The notes beneath the pieces were generated by a model. The model was not told where the DNA came from and did not search any database. It saw only the letters and a program-made list of their open reading frames with translations. The translations under genes and the position numbers were made by a program. A DNA stretch of 64,000 bases. It comes from Conus ventricosus. Lineage: Eukaryota; Mollusca; Gastropoda; Neogastropoda; Conidae. Positions 35,346-49,279 of the stretch are shown piece by piece (position 1 is the first letter of the stretch; each line of letters begins with the position of its first letter). The DNA is taken from NCBI GenBank assembly GCA_018398815.1, contig CM031602.1, forward strand, positions 98,429,280 to 98,493,279. Direction: 5' to 3'.

Positions 35346-35351
35346 TACATT

Positions 35352-37440
<2,089 letters not shown>

Positions 37441-37658
37441 CACTCTGCCTTGACTGCTTACATTGGTCAAGTCATCACCTTTAGGACACAAACAGGCATA
37501 GTCTGTGTAGTCTGGCTCCATCTCCTTTGGCTCCTTCTTCACCTGTACATTGGTTAAGTCATCACCTTAAAGACACAAGCAGGCATAGTCTGTGTAGTCT
37601 GGCTCCATCTCCTTTGGCTCCTTCTTCACTCTGTACATTGGTTAAGTCATCACCTTAA

Positions 37659-38815
37659 AGGTCTACTTTAGAGGTTTTCGATAATTGGTCAGCTTATGCA
37701 GAAATATGAAATGTTTGATAAATTGGTAAAATAAACATCCGATTCGCTCCCGATCATACGAAATCGATCCACGAAAGTGGGCATTTTCACCTGTAATCAA
37801 GAAAACGGGAGGTAATCAACTAAATTAGGCATGACTTAACTACTCTTGGATGTGACGTCACATGATGGACTGGCCGTCAGCCGCGACCTACACAACAAGC
37901 CAACTGCGACAGAAAGCGATTCTGATAGTTCTTGCACATCTCGATCGGTATTTAATTTATCATGTAAAAGCAGTGACTATGATTGCGACAGCTTTACCTT
38001 ATCAGTTTGAACGCTAAGTTCTTTTTACCACGTCAGTTCCAGCTGGACCACGGAAACGAGCTATTCAGTTCCAGCTGGACGCCCGAACACATCATTCCGA
38101 AGGCGTACGGACTTTACCGAAGTCTCGAGGAAGGCTACCGACTTACTTCTAGATGCGATCACGCGTGGACGGCGAGCGGAGATTCTCCTTCCTCAAGCCT
38201 TAACGTGTTCATTCAATTTAACAAGTGTGATCTGTCCATAGATAAGAAAAGAATAAACGTGCGACTATCGTACTCATCTGTACGAGCTTACCACTCCGCC
38301 TTCAAAGTATATGCGCACAATGCAGACGAAGTTTTTGATCCACTTGAACGGGCTCGGCAATAGTCGGAATAGCTCGTTTCCGCGGTACTGCTGGAACTGA
38401 CGTGTTAAAAAGAACTTAGTGGCCCGGCATGGTTGCACGAACCGAATCCACTTTTTTCGAGTATCAGGATCAAATGGAAATGTGTGCAAAGAATATCCGT
38501 CTCCTGCTGAGCTGCTGCACTCGCCTACAGCACAATATCTGCCACCCCTCGTGACTTTTTAGGCTGTGGGGGATCGCAACTCGTGTTGATTTCACTTGGC
38601 GTTGGCTTGTTGTGTAGGTCGCGGCTGACGGCCAGTCCATCAAGTGACGTCACGGTTTTCGGTCTACCGCGCGGGGTTTGAACAGGTGTGCAAAACTCGA
38701 TTTTTATCTATTAAATTCTTCCGGCGATTTTTTTTTGAAAATGAATACCATACTGTAGTTATATGACATGTAGACCTGTTTTTAACAAATTATCGAAAAT
38801 CTCTAAAGTAGACCT
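37659..38815. mobile_element. TTAA-flanked fold-back DNA transposon (piggyBac-type MITE?), 1157 bp
   Basis: The element starts AGGTCTACTTTAGAG and ends with its inverted complement, flanked by TTAA at 37655-37658 and 38816-38819. Outside, the 88 bp array resumes without loss, so TTAA is the target duplication. Further inverted blocks lie inside: about 41 near-identical bases at 37863-37904 against 38602-38643, and ~53 bases at 38013-38068 against 38368-38422, so the element is a multi-block fold-back. TTAA targets are characteristic of piggyBac and its MITEs. No transposase is recognisable. Both arms contain the palindrome TGACGTCA. Confidence 0.8.
37983..38363 (+). CDS. Open frame inside the fold-back element, function unknown
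   Basis: About 127 codons, spanning one inverted block and the non-repeated centre of the transposon. Segments include QFQLDHGNELFSSSWTPEHI and INVRLSYSSVRAYHSAFKVY. No transposase DDD/E motif or DNA-binding motif is seen. The same inverted block read on the other strand also stays open, so the frame may be fortuitous. It could be captured host sequence, since the centre is unrelated to the arms. Confidence 0.25.
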   Translation: MRQLYLISLNAKFFLPRQFQLDHGNELFSSSWTPEHIIPKAYGLYRSLEEGYRLTSRCDHAWTASGDSPSSSLNVFIQFNKCDLSIDKKRINVRLSYSSVRAYHSAFKVYAHNADEVFDPLERARQ

Positions 38816-38974
38816 TTAAAGACACAAGCAGGCATAGTCTGTGTAGTCTGGCTCCATCTCCTTTAGCACCTTCTTCCCCCTGTACATTGGTCAAGTCAAT
38901 GCCTTTAGACACATAGATGGCTTGCCTGAACAGTTAAGACCACTACTGACTTATGTAAAAACATAGTCACATAT

Positions 38975-39084
38975 ACAAACACGCACACAGACACAGACAA
39001 ACCACACTATAGAAAAATACGTAGATAGAACACACATAGACACACACACAGACACTCACACACAGACACACACACGCACAGACA

Positions 39085-39116
<32 letters not shown>

Positions 39117-39270
39117 CTCTCTCTCTCTTCTCTCTCTCTCTCTCTCTCTCCACACACACACACACAGATGATAAATAGATAGATAGATATAAGACAACGG
39201 GACGACAGACAGACAGACAACAGAAAAGACAGAAAGACAGATAGATAGACAGACAGACAGACATCTTCAT
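38975..39270. repeat. CA-, CT- and GATA/GACA-type simple repeats
   Basis: A CA-rich tract (38975-39085), CT runs (39086-39150), short CA (39151-39166), then tetranucleotides GATA/GACA (39170-39265). The homology with the left arm ends in the first of these tracts. Confidence 0.9.
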
Positions 39271-39416
39271 GATTTGGATGCGGCCCCGGGCCCCCCTTAT
39301 AGTGTAAAGAATTTGGGACTAAACACTTGTCTAAGAGAGTTTTCTTCTCTGAAGACCTTCTGCTGTGAAGCTCTCCTTAGAATTTTTTGTATATGTAATA
39401 CACATCACACCACAAG

Positions 39417-39445
39417 TACACACACACACACAACACACACACACA

Positions 39446-39488
<43 letters not shown>

Positions 39489-39521
39489 ACACCACACACA
39501 CACACAAAACACACACACACT
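39417..39521. repeat. (CA)n microsatellite
   Basis: CA with CACC and AAAC interruptions. 39530-39870 beyond it is AT-rich and shows nothing assignable. Confidence 0.95.
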
Positions 39522-39876
39522 TGTTACCTGACAATGTGGAGTCTTTTTCCCGATGTCATCTGTACCATCATTATGAGGTCTCCACAAAAGTAAAGTACTG
39601 GGGTCAATTTTTCTTTCATATCAATCAAAACCTCAGTTCTCTGTAATACTAAAGACGGGTTTGGAAAGCTAAGAATATTGTAAATTTAATTATTTTTAAC
39701 TTTTATTATGACAACTCAATACCAGCATTGTGGGAGTACATATGCTAATTTATGCATGATGCATATTTATGTCTGGACAGGAAGTACTCCAAAAAACCCT
39801 GTGAAGGGTTGGAGTGTGTACTCCCGCTCTTTTTCAGTTATTTTTTGTTTGTTTGTTTCTTTGTTTGTTTTTTTCA

Positions 39877-40437
39877 ATTTTGATCTAAATTTCATGTTAT
39901 GTGTTTTCAGAAATGACGACAGCTGTTCCAGTTGTCTTTGCAAAAGAAACAGTTTGAATTTTTTTTCTTTGTTTGTATGTTTTTTTTTTTTTTAATTTTA
40001 AATCTAATTCATGTTATGTGTTTTGAGAAATGACGACAGCTGTTCCAGTCCGTCTTTGCAGAAGAAACAGTTTTAATTTTGTTCTTTGTGTCTTTGTTGT
40101 TTATTTTCAATTTTGATCTAAATTCATTTTGTATGTTTTCAGAAAAGGGACGACAGCTGTTCCAGCTTGTCTTTGCAGAAGAAACAGTTTGAATTTTTTT
40201 TCTTTGTTTGTATGGGTTTTTTTATTTTTTATTTTGATCTAAATTCATGTTATGTGTTTGAGAAATGACGAAGCTTTTCCCAGTCCGTCTTTGCAGAAGA
40301 AAAAGTTTTTAATTTTGTTCTTTGTGTCTTTTTTGTTTATTTTCAATTTTGATCTAAATTCATTTTGTATGTTTTCAGAAATGACGACAGCTGTTCCTCC
40401 CTGTCTTGCAGAAGAAACAGTTTGATTTTTTTTTCTT
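39877..40437 (+). repeat. ~118 bp tandem array, five units
   Basis: Each unit has TTTTGATCTAAATTCATGTT, then GTTTTCAGAAATGACGACAG with CTGTTCC, then TTGCAGAAGAAACAG. Units alternate between two subtypes (ATGTTATGTG and ATTTTGTATG), suggesting a dimeric higher-order repeat. It ends just upstream of the exon at 40525. Confidence 0.88.
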
Positions 40438-40524
40438 TTAAAAAGCAAAAAATTTCAAGTACAGCAGGTTGTTTTGTTCCTGTTTGTTTGCACTTTCATT
40501 GATGTCTTTTGTTGCTTCTTGCAG

Positions 40525-40797
40525 TTGAGAGCTGTTCACATTCCAGAGTTTCAAGGGAAAAATAATATTCTTAAAGGTTCCAACTGTCAATTAATGAAAA
40601 TGCACCAGGTGGTGAGCTGCATGTGCACAGGCTACGGGACCCTGCATCACATGATGTCCATGGTTATGGCATCCATCCACCCGAGGTCAGGGTTCAACCT
40701 CAGCGAGTCATTCCTAATCATAGGCAGTCTGGTGTCTCCCCTGCTTTGCATCGGCATGAAAGTACTGGGCTCCTGGCTGGTGTCAATATACTGTTAG
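40525..40797 (+). CDS. Probable terminal exon, C-terminal membrane segment, unrecognised
   Basis: A pyrimidine-rich acceptor (TTGCTTCTTGCAG, 40512-40524) is followed by 90 codons ending in TAG at 40795-40797. Codon third positions are richer in G/C than the surroundings. The peptide has VHIPEFQGKNNILKG, CMCTGYGTLHHMMSMVMASI and a hydrophobic stretch SFLIIGSLVSPLLCIGMKVL, consistent with a transmembrane helix near the C-terminus. I do not recognise the family. No upstream exon was identified before it; the repeat array at 39877-40437 lies in the preceding intron. AT-rich sequence after the stop would be 3' UTR. Confidence 0.5.
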   Translation: MRAVHIPEFQGKNNILKGSNCQLMKMHQVVSCMCTGYGTLHHMMSMVMASIHPRSGFNLSESFLIIGSLVSPLLCIGMKVLGSWLVSIYC

Positions 40798-40799
40798 TG

Positions 40800-42430
40800 G
40801 ATGAGATATGAAGCCTGTGAGACCTCATCTGTCTAGTGTTGTGCACAATATCTCTGCAGCACTGCCCCCAAGATGATCTTTATTAACAAAATTTGAAAAT
40901 GAACAACTCTGCAAGAATCATGTCATTTACTGAAATTACTTTCTTTTAACTAATTTTACTGGTACATGTATACGAATTTCATCATTGTTGTGAAAAAAAA
41001 GTTTTAAAAAAAGGGACGTGCTTATATTGATTTCAAACATTCTGAACAAAGTGAACCAGATTGAAAGCAATTTACCCAATTCATAACTAGCATAAAAAAA
41101 CCCACAAACATTTGTTTAAAACAACACATAAAAAAAAATACTCCCACCCACCTCCTTGCTATTAAAAAAATTCAAACACAATGTAAAAAAAAAAACCCAC
41201 ACGCATACACACGCCCATACAATTTAAAAAGTGTGAAATCAAACACAAGAAGTCAAAATGTAAAATGGATGGGTTTTTATTTTATACTAACCCAACCATT
41301 ACCAGGCGGCGGGAATTCACACACACACACACCCTCCCCCGACCCCAGCCCCTCCCCCCTCCCTCCCCCCAAAAAAAAACCCCCAAAAAACCCAACAACA
41401 TCTTTTTAAAGTGGCTACGGTCCAGGGGCAATATTCTCCTGAAGCTGAGGAAATTTTGGCAAAAAATGCCCCCACCTTTAAATTAAAAAAAAAACAACAA
41501 AAAAACCCCAAAACATTTGATGCACTCATTATATTCAAAGAAAAAAAATCTCTAAAACCCCCAAATTTTCCCTCAGAATGAAAAGTCAACCTCTGAAATT
41601 GGGGAAAACTGAGGACATACCCTAGCCTGTATCACCATTAGGGTTCGTGTTTACTGTTAGGAATTTTTTCAAGGAATCTTCTGTCTTGTCATGTTTCTAT
41701 TTTTTTTTTCCCTGCGTGCCAGTTTTTGTTAACCCCGAAAAAAAATAAAAACAACTATTTTATTTCTTGCTCACGTGTTGCTGCTTTGACTCAGTAAATT
41801 ACCACACTGAAAAGTTGTTTATGGTTTTCAAATTAAAAAATGAAAGCATCTCTTTATTGAATTACTCTGAATTTTGCATTACAAAGACCCGTTCATTTTT
41901 TTTCAGTTGGTCTTTAACCAAGATGGGAAAATGAAGGCCCCCACCAACAATAACACATGTTGTTCACTGATAAGTTTAGTAAGACAGCCTATTAACTTTG
42001 CAACTCACGCAATTACACAGAGCCAAGACTGAATCGGGGTCGCTGTCCTAAGGAGACTTTCGTTTCCAGATGCAGAGCAGAACTGGCTACCCTGATATCA
42101 GTGGGAAATTCAACAAGGATCCAGTGCAAGCCTCGATTTTAGGGGGGCGCAAGGCTTAATCTTGGGGCAAAACACTAAAAGAGTTGGAAGGACTTCGGAC
42201 AATGTGGGGGGTTTAAAATAGCCAGTGAGGAAAGACGTACAACACAACAACGCAGAGAAAGAAATCAGCTGGTAAACAGAAGGAAAGAGGGAAGCAGTCA
42301 CAAGCTGAGGGAGGCCCAGAGTATGTTCCAGGGAGATGTTAAAATGATTGCAAGTGACAGTGGTATAAAGCACACATTTCACCATACATGAATGAGAAAA
42401 ATGCAAAGACTTCTTCATTTTTTTATTTCG
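40800..42430. other. AT-rich non-coding stretch
   Basis: A-rich low-complexity runs (40990-41200, 41360-41560) and a short (CA) patch at 41320. No splice-supported open frame or mobile element was recognised. Confidence 0.6.
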
Positions 42431-42439
42431 TCCGTTGGG

Positions 42440-42905
42440 GGTGGTTTTTTTGACAAAAGTATTCAACAGAATGGCGTTGAAATTTGACACACATATTGGT
42501 AGCACCTTAGCCCACAAATATGCAGAAGGATTATACTTAAAACAGTTTTTGAGTTATTCCTTTGCAATGATCCCTTTCATACATGTTTTTTCTTAACAGA
42601 AATATGCTGTTTTCCATTCGTCCATAAGGTTGATGTGCATTCATTTTTGGGAATAATTCTTCTGTAATGACAAAGTATTCAACAGAATGCCATGAAATTT
42701 GACACACTATTGGTAACACCTTTACCTACAAATATTCAGAAGAGGTTATATCTAAAAGAGTTTCTGGGTTTTCCTTTGCAATCATCCCTACAAAACATGT
42801 TTTTTCTCAGCAGAAATATGCATTTTTTTCCTTCGTCCATCAAATTGACGTGCATTCATATTAGAATAAACCCCTTCTGTAATTTTGTAGAACGTCGGCA
42901 GAAAA
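42440..42905. repeat. ~215 bp tandem repeat, two units and a partial
   Basis: ATTCAACAGAATG begins units at about 42460 and 42675; both include TTTGACACAC, TTTCCTTTGCAATCATCCCT-like sequence and CAGAAATATGC. 42905-44190 after it is AT-rich with nothing assignable. Confidence 0.8.
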
Positions 42906-44199
42906 TCAAAAAAAAAAAAAAAAATCATGGCAATTAAACTCTTTTTTGTGAAATAAGGCCGCCTCCTAAAAACCATTGTTTTGACCCAAGATGGCCCCAT
43001 TGCCATTAGCAACAACCCAAATTATTCACAAATTCACTCAAATATTTTTTAGGAGAAAGTTCTTGAAAAAAAAATCATTCATGGCAAAAAAAAGGTTATT
43101 TTTTTTTGTTTTTTTGGGTCCCAACTATACATTCGGTGCAAAGTTTGGGCCTGAAATGTTTTAAAAGTAAAGTTAATATGTTTTGGAAAGTGTTTTGATG
43201 CATTTCATGTTTTCTTCGATAGGGCCCTGAAATATCCTTCCCAGGAGATTTTGTAATGAGCCCATATTTTTCAGTGAAAAATTTAAAAAAGATAACAAAA
43301 CAAGTATTTTCCGGACGGGCTGATAAAAATGTTATTAAAAAAGATCTTCAAAAAGATGAGGGTCTTTAAAAAAATTTTTTAATGGTTCAATTGAAGTATG
43401 AATTCATGCTCGTTCGCTAGATTTTTGGGATCCATAAGCACAAAAAAAAACATACATGAGGGAAAATAACGTAAATGTAAACGAGCAACAGGCTGTAGTG
43501 AAAGCACACAAGTTTAGAAACGATTATTGAAAACAACAAGGGTCAAAAATTTTTATAATGTGATGATTGGTGCACTGAAACTCCATCTTCATGTCCCAAA
43601 TTGGGAAAGATTTGGACAAACAATCAAACAGGCCAAAGTTTTTCAAAACACAACGAAAATTCCAAAAATTAAAACTAAGATGGTTTCAAATTAATAACAA
43701 CGGGAATCATTGTGACAAATTCCTTATATTAAAAAAAATCCCGGTAGCACACAGATTTTATGTGATTTTTGCAACAGCCCAAAACGATACCGTTTCATTA
43801 TTTGGAATTGTCACACTTCAATCCTCTCAGTGAATTAGAAACTTTAAAATGGAAAATTTACATTCGACAGACTGTCATTTACGTGGTCTTGTCTCTCTGG
43901 CACGGATGAAATTCGGAAGTCAGTGAGTGCCTTTCTTTCTTTCTTAGGCATGTAAACATTTCGTGTTACAGAAGTTGCTTTAGGGGTAAGGAAAAGCCAT
44001 CGGTTTTGGGTTTCTCAAAAACTAAATAATTAGATGCAAGATATGTTTCCTCTAGAAATGAGAAGGGAAAATTCGATGCAAATGGTTTTGATATGTACAC
44101 TTTAAACTAATAACAAACTAAACAAACAACCCAAACTAGGGGATTGCAAAACAATCACAGGCTAAAAAATACAGAAAATTTACTTGCCAAATAAATTGA

Positions 44200-45300
44200 C
44201 AAGTCAGTTGAGATACTGCCACCAATTAGCAAGTCAAATGAGGGACTTTGTTAACCATAATTGGGCAAGCTCAGCTGAGTCACTGCCAAATCAAACGGGA
44301 CTACTCAAACTTGAGACAGTGCCAAAACCCTGACAATTCAAAAAGAGGACTCTGACGGGCTCAGACTACTGATATTGCCGGAGACATAGACGGGCTCACA
44401 CATGAGATATTGCCATCTAAACATCGGGAAAGTGCAAGTAATATTCAGAAATAGAGGGGGGGGGGGGGTAGTTACCGAAGGGACATAAACAAAGCACAGG
44501 ATAAGACACAAGCTCAAACTAGGGACTTTGTTAACCCAAAATTGACAAAACTCTGCATGAGACCCTGCCAACCAAATTGGCAAGCTCAAACGGGGGACTT
44601 TGTTAACCTATGTGCAAGCTCAGCTGAGTCACTGCCAAATCAAACTGACTACTCAAGTTGAGACGTGCCAAACCTAACTTACAATTAAAACAAGAGCTTG
44701 ACAGGCTCAGACTACTGATATCCCGGAGACAATAGACGGGCCCCACACATGAGATATTGCCACCTAAACATCTGAAAGTGCAAGTAATATTCATAAATGG
44801 GAGGGGGGGCGGGGGGGGGGGGGGGGGTAGTTACCGCCAAGGACATAAAACAAAGACGGGATAAGACACAAGCTCAAACTAGGGACTTTGTTAACCAAAT
44901 TGACAAGCTCTGCATGAGACCCTTTCCCAAACCCAAATTGAAAACTCAAACGAGGGGACATTTTTAAACCCTTTATGGGCAAGCTCAGCTGAGTCACTGC
45001 CAAATCAAACTGACTACTCAAGCTTGAGACAGTCCCAAACCTAACTGACAATTCAAACAAGAGACACTGACAGGCTCAAATATGTATTGCCGGAGACGTT
45101 AGACGGGCTCACACATAAAGATATTGCCACCTAAACATCTGGAAAGTGCAAGTAATATTTCGAAATGAGGGGGGGGGGGGGGGGGGGTAGTTACAGCTGA
45201 GTCATGCCAAATCAAACTGACTACTCAAGCTTGAGACAGTGCAAACTAACTGACAATTCAAACAAGAGACTTTGGACAGGCTCGGGGGGAGGGGTGGGGG
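44200..45300. repeat. ~360 bp satellite, three units with a G-run in each
   Basis: GGGACTTTGTTAACC followed by GCAAGCTCAGCTGAGTCACT recurs at about 44232, 44592 and 44950. Each unit ends with a G-only run (44457-44468, 44804-44826, 45169-45186) and TAGTTACCGCCAAGGACATA. A final short unit (45200-45300) runs into the inverted repeat. Confidence 0.88.
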
Positions 45301-45307
45301 GTGTTAG

Positions 45308-45499
45308 TTATCGCCAAGGACATAAACAAAGCACGGGGACAAGACACAATGCATTTCGACCTTTTGGGGTCTTCTTCAGGCAAAAAAAAACAACGTTTAG
45401 GACACTGTTCAAAATGTTATTTGCTTTTGCCTGAAGAAGACCTAAGAGGTTCGAAATGCATTGTGTCTTTCCTGCACTTTGTCTATGTCCTTGGCGGCA
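45308..45499. repeat. 75 bp inverted repeat with hammerhead-like core
   Basis: Arms 45308-45382 and 45425-45499 are near-complementary around a ~42 base loop. Each arm reads, outward, CTGAAGA, a short GACC...GGTC stem, then CGAAATGCATT. CTGANGA and GAAA separated by a stem are the conserved core words of hammerhead ribozymes such as those in Penelope-like retroelements. The extra A between the core and stem II is atypical. Confidence 0.7.
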
Positions 45500-46530
45500 G
45501 CCAACCCCCTCTATTTCTAAATGTTGCTTCATGTTCCACCCTCGGTCACTCTGTTTTGCAAGTAATAGTTTCTGCAACTTTGTCTTCTAAACTGAAAAAG
45601 ACAAATGCCAATGAGTCAAACTCAACCACATTCAGGTGACTTTTAAAACAAAAGTCAATTCTCATAGAAAGTGTGCATATGTTCTCCCACCATGGTCTTC
45701 AAAGACCCAAAAAAGGAACCAAAACACCAAGTGACCTTTTAGTAGCGAGTGGTTTCACAGCAACAAAACGTCCATGAGCACAAGCTTTGCTCACTCACAC
45801 ATGGCACCCAACTAGAGGTCAAAAACACTTTGTTTCTTTTGTGGTGTTCATGCAGTTTTTAAAGGTAATGACTTGGAAAGTTAGGACAATAGTGTTGGGC
45901 GAGTCATTTTCACATTTTTTGCTATAGAAACAAAAAAAATTTAGGCCACCAAGCACAAATTTCAGAAGCATATGGCTCTAATGTTTATCAGTGTATTTTA
46001 AATCTGTTTAAAATGATATAGAATCACTATCTTAAAAATGTTGCGGAAAAAAAAACAGACCAGTAAAGTTTTATTTATTCATGAAAATGTGTTCATTCTA
46101 GGGGCCCAAAGTGGGTGTGGCTAGTCCACCCAATTCTTCTTCAGCAATATCTGGTAGTGTGTGAACTTTTTTTTACCCTGTTGGGATACTAACACTGTAC
46201 TCGAAAAATATAGTCAGTTCACTCCAACTTCGTTGCGTGCGAAATTTGTGGGAGAGGTTGGGGGAAAAAGAGAGATAAAAAGATATAGTAGACAGAAAGG
46301 ACAGCAGACAACAGTACAGCAAAGGAGGAGACAGAGTTCCCGAGAGCGAAAGGAAAAGGGGATGTTACTAGCACAGAATGTCCAGGAGGGGGAACTATTT
46401 GTACAACAGACACCCCGGTATCCCCACGGGGGAGCTGGGCCATCCAAAATGAACTAATTATCATAAATCATGTAAACTTACATTCGGATTTTTTGTCAAA
46501 GACAAGTTTTCCATTTTTGTTTTTTGCAAC
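45500..46530. other. Non-coding stretch
   Basis: Nothing assignable. A ~98-codon frame at 46161-46457 is rich in Arg/Glu/Gln but has no supporting splice sites or recognised motif. Confidence 0.5.
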
Positions 46531-46537
46531 ATGAACT

Positions 46538-46705
46538 GTACATTTTGAGATTCCCAATGTAGATGTAGGCACTTCCAGTGCATGACTCACCCCTGAAGAT
46601 GTTGCTTCGCCAAGTTACTACCCCCCACCTCTGAGATCCCCAATGTAGAGACAGGCATTGCGATGGATGAAGCACCCTGGAGATGTTGTTTCCCCTGAAG
46701 ATGTT
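46538..46705. repeat. ~88 bp tandem duplication
   Basis: Two units sharing GAGATCCCCAATGTAGA-like sequence and CACCCCTGAAGATGTT. Not related to the 88 bp array at 3105. 46705-48490 beyond it is AT-rich and shows no supportable feature. Confidence 0.7.
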
Positions 46706-48494
46706 TCTGCAGCCGTCTCCCAACAACCAGAAACAGACATGATCAATAGAAATTGCACTTTAAATTTTTCGCCCAGTTTGTTTTCAGAAACCAAGTCTGA
46801 ACACTTTCATTTACATCACTGCAACCTTCGTTGTTGTTATTGTTTTTTTTCCTGTGCAAAACACTCGCAGGGCTACTTGGTACTTGAGAGGCCCCTGTTA
46901 TCCCAATGGAAAGACTGTGGGCACAGTCGTTTTCAATTACCCCGCCCTTAAGACAAACATGCTCTAACTTCGGATTATTTTTAATTTCATTACGGTCCTA
47001 TCTGAGGAGAAACCACAGATGCACAGATTACACAGGATCACTGTAGAACAGAAATGATTATCTGCACTTTTGCCCAGCAGCCAAGATCCAAAACCCAAAT
47101 TTCTCATAAAATGGTGTGACAAGGTAATTGTCAAGTGATACACAAGTCAAATGATGGTAAGAACATAGGTGAAGGATTAAATTACAACCGTTATTTCCAT
47201 GGATGAATAAGGTTACAAATGAGAATTGGAAAGAGGATATTCTACTAAAATCAAGACCCAAAACAAGATTTTTGTAAATATCAAGAACCACTGAACACAT
47301 CTTTAAACATTGTTGTTTTTGATCCAATACAATGAAAATAACACTGTTAACACACTGGCCACGTGATCTGATATTATATGGCCAGCAATAGTAAAGAATT
47401 CCATCCATCAGTTACAGAACCTTTTGCTAGAAGCAAAAAGCAAGTCAGATCATTATAATTTATTTCATTACCTATTACTAGAACTGGGTATCAGTGTGAA
47501 AAATTACAAGTATTTGTCGGTTATACCAGCATTTTACACTGGTGGGATCGGCAGCCAGATAGATCAATGAGGCAAGAGGCATCAGCTTAGAGTAAACATT
47601 CAAAGCCTCAGTAAATGACATTTTTTGAATAAGATAAAATTCCATTTCCATTTTGTTCTCATGACGTTAGTTGTATTATCATAGACTTCCAGATAGCAAA
47701 CTCTGAAAAAAATGGGGTCTTGGTTGATGTCAATTTGAAAAGTGAACATAACTAAGTTCAGTTATCACCGTAACATCTCCAGCGCTTCCTAATTTTATAT
47801 TCCTGGAAAAGTGGTCCATCAATGGAATAGATGACAGACATTCGATAAAGTTTTTTTGTTTTTTTTTCATGGATCATGGGTTGTTTGAGAAGCCCATCCT
47901 GACGGTTGGCTGGGTGTTCAGCACCTATAAACTATCAATTCCCTTCACCTTGGTTGTTCCTCCCGTGTCTATGGCAAAAAAATGAGTGTACCAGTACATC
48001 ATTCTCACACTGGTATACCGTACTGAGGAAGATTGTACTGCAGTTTACCGATATACCGGCAATACAGCAAAACATTGCCTATTTCTGACATACACCATTT
48101 TGTAAGCTTCTCATTTAAAGTTTAAATTTCTTCAGATAGGCATTATACAAAATTGTAGAATTGAGTTAGGCAAGGTTGTATTTGGGGTTTTCAATTTTAT
48201 GCATTTTCCGAATGCGATAGGTAAATTCAACATACACCTTTCGTTCCGCTAGGGCTCAGTAGTCAAGATCTGAAAATCATAAATTGCCACTTGCACAAAA
48301 TTTTTGAGAACACTAGTTGTATTGGTCATCCACCATCACCTGTTTTTTCAAGCAGCACCATCCCCCTCCCCAAAAACAAACTGAAACCAAGAATCCTCAC
48401 GGTCCCCTAGGATTATCTATATGCCAGGGTCACCCCTCTTCGTATGTTAACTAATGATTTTGTAACTACCAGTACATGTATCAGCGAAAGGAAC

Positions 48495-48561
48495 CTGCTG
48501 CTTTCAATTGGTGGGCCTCTGCAGTCTCGTTTGCCTTAGTCTCTTGCTGGTAGAGCACACC
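48495..48561 (-). CDS. Exon 4 of a minus-strand gene (candidate)
   Basis: On the minus strand a T-rich acceptor (TTTTTTTTTGTTATGTTTAG) is followed by 67 bases open in phase 0: GVLYQQETKANETAEAHQLK plus AA. It ends at GCAG/GTTCCT, a weak donor. Phase 0 entry is what exon 3 (51180-51253) requires. Glu/Gln/Ala-rich, probably helical. No further exon downstream could be identified. Less certain than exons 2 and 3 because of the donor. Confidence 0.45.
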
Positions 48562-49084
48562 CTAAACATAACAAAAAAAAACATAGCTTGAACAATGTCC
48601 TTCTATTCAGAGTAGGCATCGCTGCAAAATCTGTAAGTACCTGCCCAAACGTGTTCCTGTGTGACTTTTGATATTAGGCAAAGGTCATGGATTTGAAAAC
48701 TTGATAGTTATGCTTGAAACTGATAACCGGGAGTTGTGAGACAAAAAAGTTTTTAATTATATACATTTGTAGTTTTAGGGAATAAAAACATGATTACAGC
48801 ATCTATGACGCTTTGGAAAGAGAAAAATTAATGTCAATGTCAACAGCAGTGTTGTGGACATATACCCGTGTCAGAGAGAACTTTGGTGTTTAAAGACTGA
48901 TGTTCATTTTGCAGCATTGGTATGTGATTGTGTTTTAATACAAATAATAGCATATGGAGAGAAAAATGTGGTTAAAGTTCTGTGTAAAAATGAAAGGGCT
49001 GCAAAAAAGAACAGGAATGGAAGTTTTGCAAAACAAAAAAGAACGTTTTAAAACAAAGTAGTAAACCAAATTTTTTTCAATCCA

Positions 49085-49163
49085 GACTCAGAGTGCCAGG
49101 TTAGTCATGTGATAGAGACCATGGACTCATGATTCAGTGTTGTGGGCTCAAATGCCATCAGTG
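49085..49163 (+). ncRNA. tRNA-Met-like pseudogene or SINE head
   Basis: The block has a D-arm-like GTGATAGAGACC, an anticodon-arm-like GGACTCATGATTC containing CAT, and a B-box-like GGGCTCAAATGCC, in tRNA order and spacing. It lacks a 3' SINE body that I can recognise and its acceptor stem does not close, so it is a tRNA relic, not a functional tRNA gene. Confidence 0.55.
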
Positions 49164-49279
49164 CATGAAACGTTTATTTTCTACAATCAATATTTGTTTT
49201 GATTCTTCTTCTTTCATAAAATCCCCTAAATACCATGAAATCCCCACAAAATAACAATGAAATCCCAACATAGACAACA

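Noticed and set aside
39280..39310. GC-rich GCGGCCCCGGGCCC followed by TATAGTG, resembling a cloning polylinker and phage promoter
   Set aside because: Only partial likeness, no full restriction-site series and no vector sequence follows.
44338..45060. Minus-strand Leu/Ser/Cys-rich frames in the 360 bp satellite
   Set aside because: They recur with the satellite unit and have no independent support.
46161..46951. Two plus-strand frames of ~97 codons
   Set aside because: No splice sites or motif support; one overlaps a tandem duplication.
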